Below, one piece after another: positions 61,683-64,000 of a stretch of 64,000 nt of DNA. The DNA comes from RBG-16-66-30 sp963743205 (GTDB lineage Bacteria > Acidobacteriota > Aminicenantia > Aminicenantales > Saccharicenantaceae): contig CAVUOW010000005.1 of assembly GCA_963743205.1 (NCBI GenBank), forward strand, positions 831,470 through 895,469, in the 5' to 3' direction. Position 1 is the stretch's first letter, and the number at the start of each line of letters is the position of its first letter. Under the pieces are notes generated by a model. The model was not told the DNA's origin. It saw only the letters and a program-made list of their open reading frames with translations, and searched no databases. The translations under genes and the position numbers were made by a program.

Positions 61683-63786
61683 TCAGGACGGGGTCTTGCC
61701 GATCTTCTTTTCCAGGTTTTCGAGCTCGGCCCGGGCTTTGCCGATATTGGCCTCGCTCTCGCCCTGAGAGTTCTGCAGGTACATACGGAGCGCCTCGGCG
61801 GCTTCCTTGAGATCGCCCCTCTTCTCGTAGGCCACGGCCAGGTTGAAGAACCCGACCGGCGTCGGCCGGATGGCCAGGGCCTGGCGCAGGAGGGTGATCG
61901 CCTGATCGTATTCGCCGAGATAGGAATGGGCGATGCCGGCGTACTGATAAAAGGCCTGCTCTTCGGGGAAATCGACGATCAGCTTTTCGTAGACGCCGAT
62001 CGCCTCCTTGAGGGCGCCTGTCGAGGCCAGGTTCCCGGCATAGCTCATCCGGAGATGGCGGCTCTCGGGCTCGACGGCCAGGGCGCGTTCGTAATAGGTC
62101 CGGGCCTCGCCCTTGCGGCCCGTCGCGTCCAGGATGCCGGCGGCGACGGTCAGGGCGTCGACGCTCTGCGGATTCAAGGCCAGGACCTTCTCCATCGTCT
62201 CCAGGGCCTCGCGGGGCTGGCCGCTGACAAGGTACGTGTGGCCGAGGCGGACGAGGAGGACCTCGGAATCGGGCATCCGGACGAGTCCCTGGCCCAACGT
62301 CTCAAGGGCCCGGGCGAAGGCGTTCTGCCTCGCTTGGACGATGGCCAGGTTGACATAGCTTTCCGGCGAGTCGGGGATGGCGGCCACGATCTCGCGATCG
62401 GCCTGTTCGGCGTCGGAGAATTTCCCTTCGATTTCGAGGGCCTGGGCCCGTTGGACGAGCTTGAGCAGGCCGATCTTGTCCTTCGGGTCGGCGGCTTCCG
62501 CGCCCGGTTTGGCCGGGGAGAAGTTCACGTAGCCCAGGGAACGGAGCCTCTCCCGGTCGTCGGTCCTGGCCGCGGCCTGGCCGCCCGTCGCGCCGGGCGA
62601 GGGGGTCAGGCGAAGGAGCTCCTCTTCGAGCTTCTTTCGAAGCACGCCGGCCTTGTCCGGGGACGAGGCCGCGAGATCGGCCGTCTCCCGCGGATCGCTC
62701 TTCAGGTCGTAGAGCTCGGGCCGGGGCGCCTGGATGTACTTCCAGGGCCCGGAGACGATGCCGACGAGCTCGGACCAGCCGAAGTTCTCCCGGGGGTAGA
62801 AGGTCTCCACCAGGCTGTCGAGATCGGAGCGGTTCTTGCCCTTGATCCAGGGGACGAGGCTCTGCCCTTCCATGCCCGAAGCCTCCGTCTTGAGACCGAG
62901 CGTCTCCAGGATGGTCGGGGCCACGTCCACCAGCCGGACGGCGCTCTCGACGATCCGGGGACGGGGAAAGGTCTTGCGGTCGCTGATAATGAGCGGCACG
63001 CGCAGGGTCTCTTCATAGAGAAAGATGCCGTGGCCGGTCTCCACCTTGTCCCCCAGGCCTTCGCCGTGATCGCCGGCGATGACGACGAGAGTGTTGTCGA
63101 GGAGTCCTTTCGCCTCGAGCGCCTCGAGGACGGCGCCGATATAATGATCCATATAGGCGATCTCCCCGTCGTACGGACGTCCGGGCGATGCTTCCCGATA
63201 GGGCGACGGGGGGTCGTAGGGCAGGTGCGGGTCGTAGTAATGGACCCAGGCAAAGAACCTGTTCCGGCCGTTGTTCGTCCAGCCAGCGGGAGAACCGGGC
63301 AAAGGTCTGTTCCGCCCGGCGCTCGGCGTTGGCCCCTTTTAGGGGGGCCTGGACGTCGAAGGTATCGTCGTAGACATCGAAGCCCCGGCCGATGCCGAAC
63401 CTCGAATCGACCGAAAACGACGAGACAAAGGCCGCCGTGGCGAAGCCGTGGCCCTTCAGGATCTCGGCCAGCGTTCTCCACTTCGGCGCGAGGTCATGGC
63501 CGTTGTTGCGCACCCCGTGCGTCGCCGGATAGAGGCCGGTCATGATCGAGCTGTGAGACGGCAGGGTCAGCGGAGCCGGCGCATAGACGCGGGCGAAACG
63601 GATCCCCTCGCGGGCCAGACGGTCCAGGTTGGGGGTCGCGGCCTGGGCGAAGCCGTAACAGCCGAGGTGATCGGCCCGGGTTGTATCCAGGGTGATGAGC
63701 AGCAGGTTGGGGGCGCCGGCGGCCCGGGGCTTGAAGGGGCCTCGTCCCGGGAGGACCACAAGCGCCGCGGCCACGAGGGCCAGCAC
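61683..63786 (-). CDS. Sulfatase-like hydrolase fused to TPR repeats, frameshifted
   Basis: Alkaline-phosphatase-superfamily domain followed by TPRs, about 700 residues. Membrane-anchor helix at the N-terminus, then LLLITLDTTRADHLGCYG (metal-binding Asp pair), TLPSHSSIMTGLYP, FAWVHYYDPHLPYDPP, VVIAGDHGEGLGDK and VETGHGIFLYEETLRVPLI. The nucleophile position holds Thr/Leu in TLPSH rather than the Cys of C-x-P-S-R, so formylglycine formation is not possible. From about residue 430, TPR units (KGEARTYYERALAVEP, EYDQAITLLRQALAIRP). The frame changes near 63280. GTG 63786 is a conservative start; ATG 63907 with a second shift near 63820 is more likely the real one. Confidence 0.8.
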
Positions 63787-63946
63787 AAGGACGATACCGC
63801 CGAAAATCGGCAGCAGGCGTCGGCGCCCGCGCGGCTTGGCCTCGCGAGGCGGCCGGAGACGTCCGCGTGGTCCTTGGCGCAGATGGGGCGCCCTTTGTAA
63901 TGGTCATTGGTATTCCAGATTAAGGGATTTCCCGAAATAGTCAAGA

Positions 63947-63983
63947 AAAGGGCCCGCCCCCCTTTCGGGGAGCGGGCCTTTTT
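63947..63983. terminator. Bidirectional terminator
   Basis: AAAAGGCCCGCCCC...GGGGAGCGGGCCTTTTT stem-loop with A- and T-runs on its two sides, upstream of the sulfatase-TPR gene; it probably ends a gene beyond the window. Confidence 0.85.
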
Positions 63984-64000
63984 GGTCAGAACTTAAGCTG

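Overview
This is a 64 kb window of a high-GC bacterial chromosome, without rRNA genes, CRISPR arrays, integrase genes or insertion sequences. The gene content suggests an anaerobic or facultative heterotroph of the Acidobacteriota/Aminicenantes kind. It includes secreted M28 and M55 peptidases, a sialate O-acetylesterase, a DUF4382 lipoprotein, a sulfatase-like protein fused to TPRs, an aldehyde:ferredoxin oxidoreductase-family protein, and two large hydrogen/NADH/ferredoxin gene sets. The phylum assignment is inference from gene content and base composition; no marker phylogeny was possible. Roughly fourteen frameshifts, mostly single-base, lie inside otherwise well-conserved genes, including the essential ligA, murA-linked and metabolic genes. 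The simplest reading is a draft or long-read assembly with residual indel errors, although two genes (multicopper oxidase and sialate O-acetylesterase) carry three breaks each and could be real pseudogenes.

Layout. 1-9 kb: end of a glycosidase-like gene, photolyase, DUF1295 membrane enzyme, DAK2-DegV protein, DUF2177 protein, DUF4382 lipoprotein and a DUF5694 secreted protein. 9-20 kb: broken multicopper oxidase, tRNA-Asp, coiled-coil protein, PolX, cation efflux protein, HtpX/LemA pair, broken esterase, a secreted protein of unknown function and an M28 peptidase. 20-31 kb: citrate synthase, M55 peptidase, homoserine dehydrogenase, a Cys/Met PLP enzyme, then a tight run of AOR-family protein, murA, HIT protein, NYN RNase-like protein and DUF2520 protein, with murB facing it. 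31-39 kb: TPR protein, ligA, a DUF4388-DnaJ-TPR protein, a split glutamine-dependent NAD synthetase, rsmI and a heat-shock hsp20 with a strong promoter and candidate operator. 39-44 kb: a conserved minus-strand housekeeping run rplU-rpmA-obg-nadD-rsfS-rlmH-dksA-like-comF. 44-46.5 kb: DHFR-like gene of lower GC, three tRNAs, a small membrane protein and a lipoprotein.

46.6-61.7 kb is a redox island of three consecutive plus-strand units. The first, hoxFUYH-hoxW-hypBA, encodes a group 3d NAD-linked [NiFe] hydrogenase with part of its maturation set. The second is a five-gene unit encoding NuoE-, thioredoxin-ferredoxin-, NuoF- and NuoG-like subunits, the core of HydABC-type flavin-based electron-bifurcating enzymes. 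Where a catalytic partner would be expected, it has a GltB-type FMN oxidoreductase. The third is a translationally coupled six-gene unit: DRTGG protein, RsbW-like ATPase, divergent [FeFe]-hydrogenase-like protein, second DRTGG protein, PHP phosphoesterase and a histidine-kinase-type ATPase without a phosphoacceptor domain. The four H-cluster ligand cysteines are present in the [FeFe]-like protein but the proton-relay cysteine is replaced by threonine. This is the best candidate in the window for an uncharacterised system: a hydrogen or redox sensor wired to an ATPase/phosphoesterase signalling cassette, next to the enzymes it might control. 61.7-64 kb holds the sulfatase-TPR gene and a terminator.
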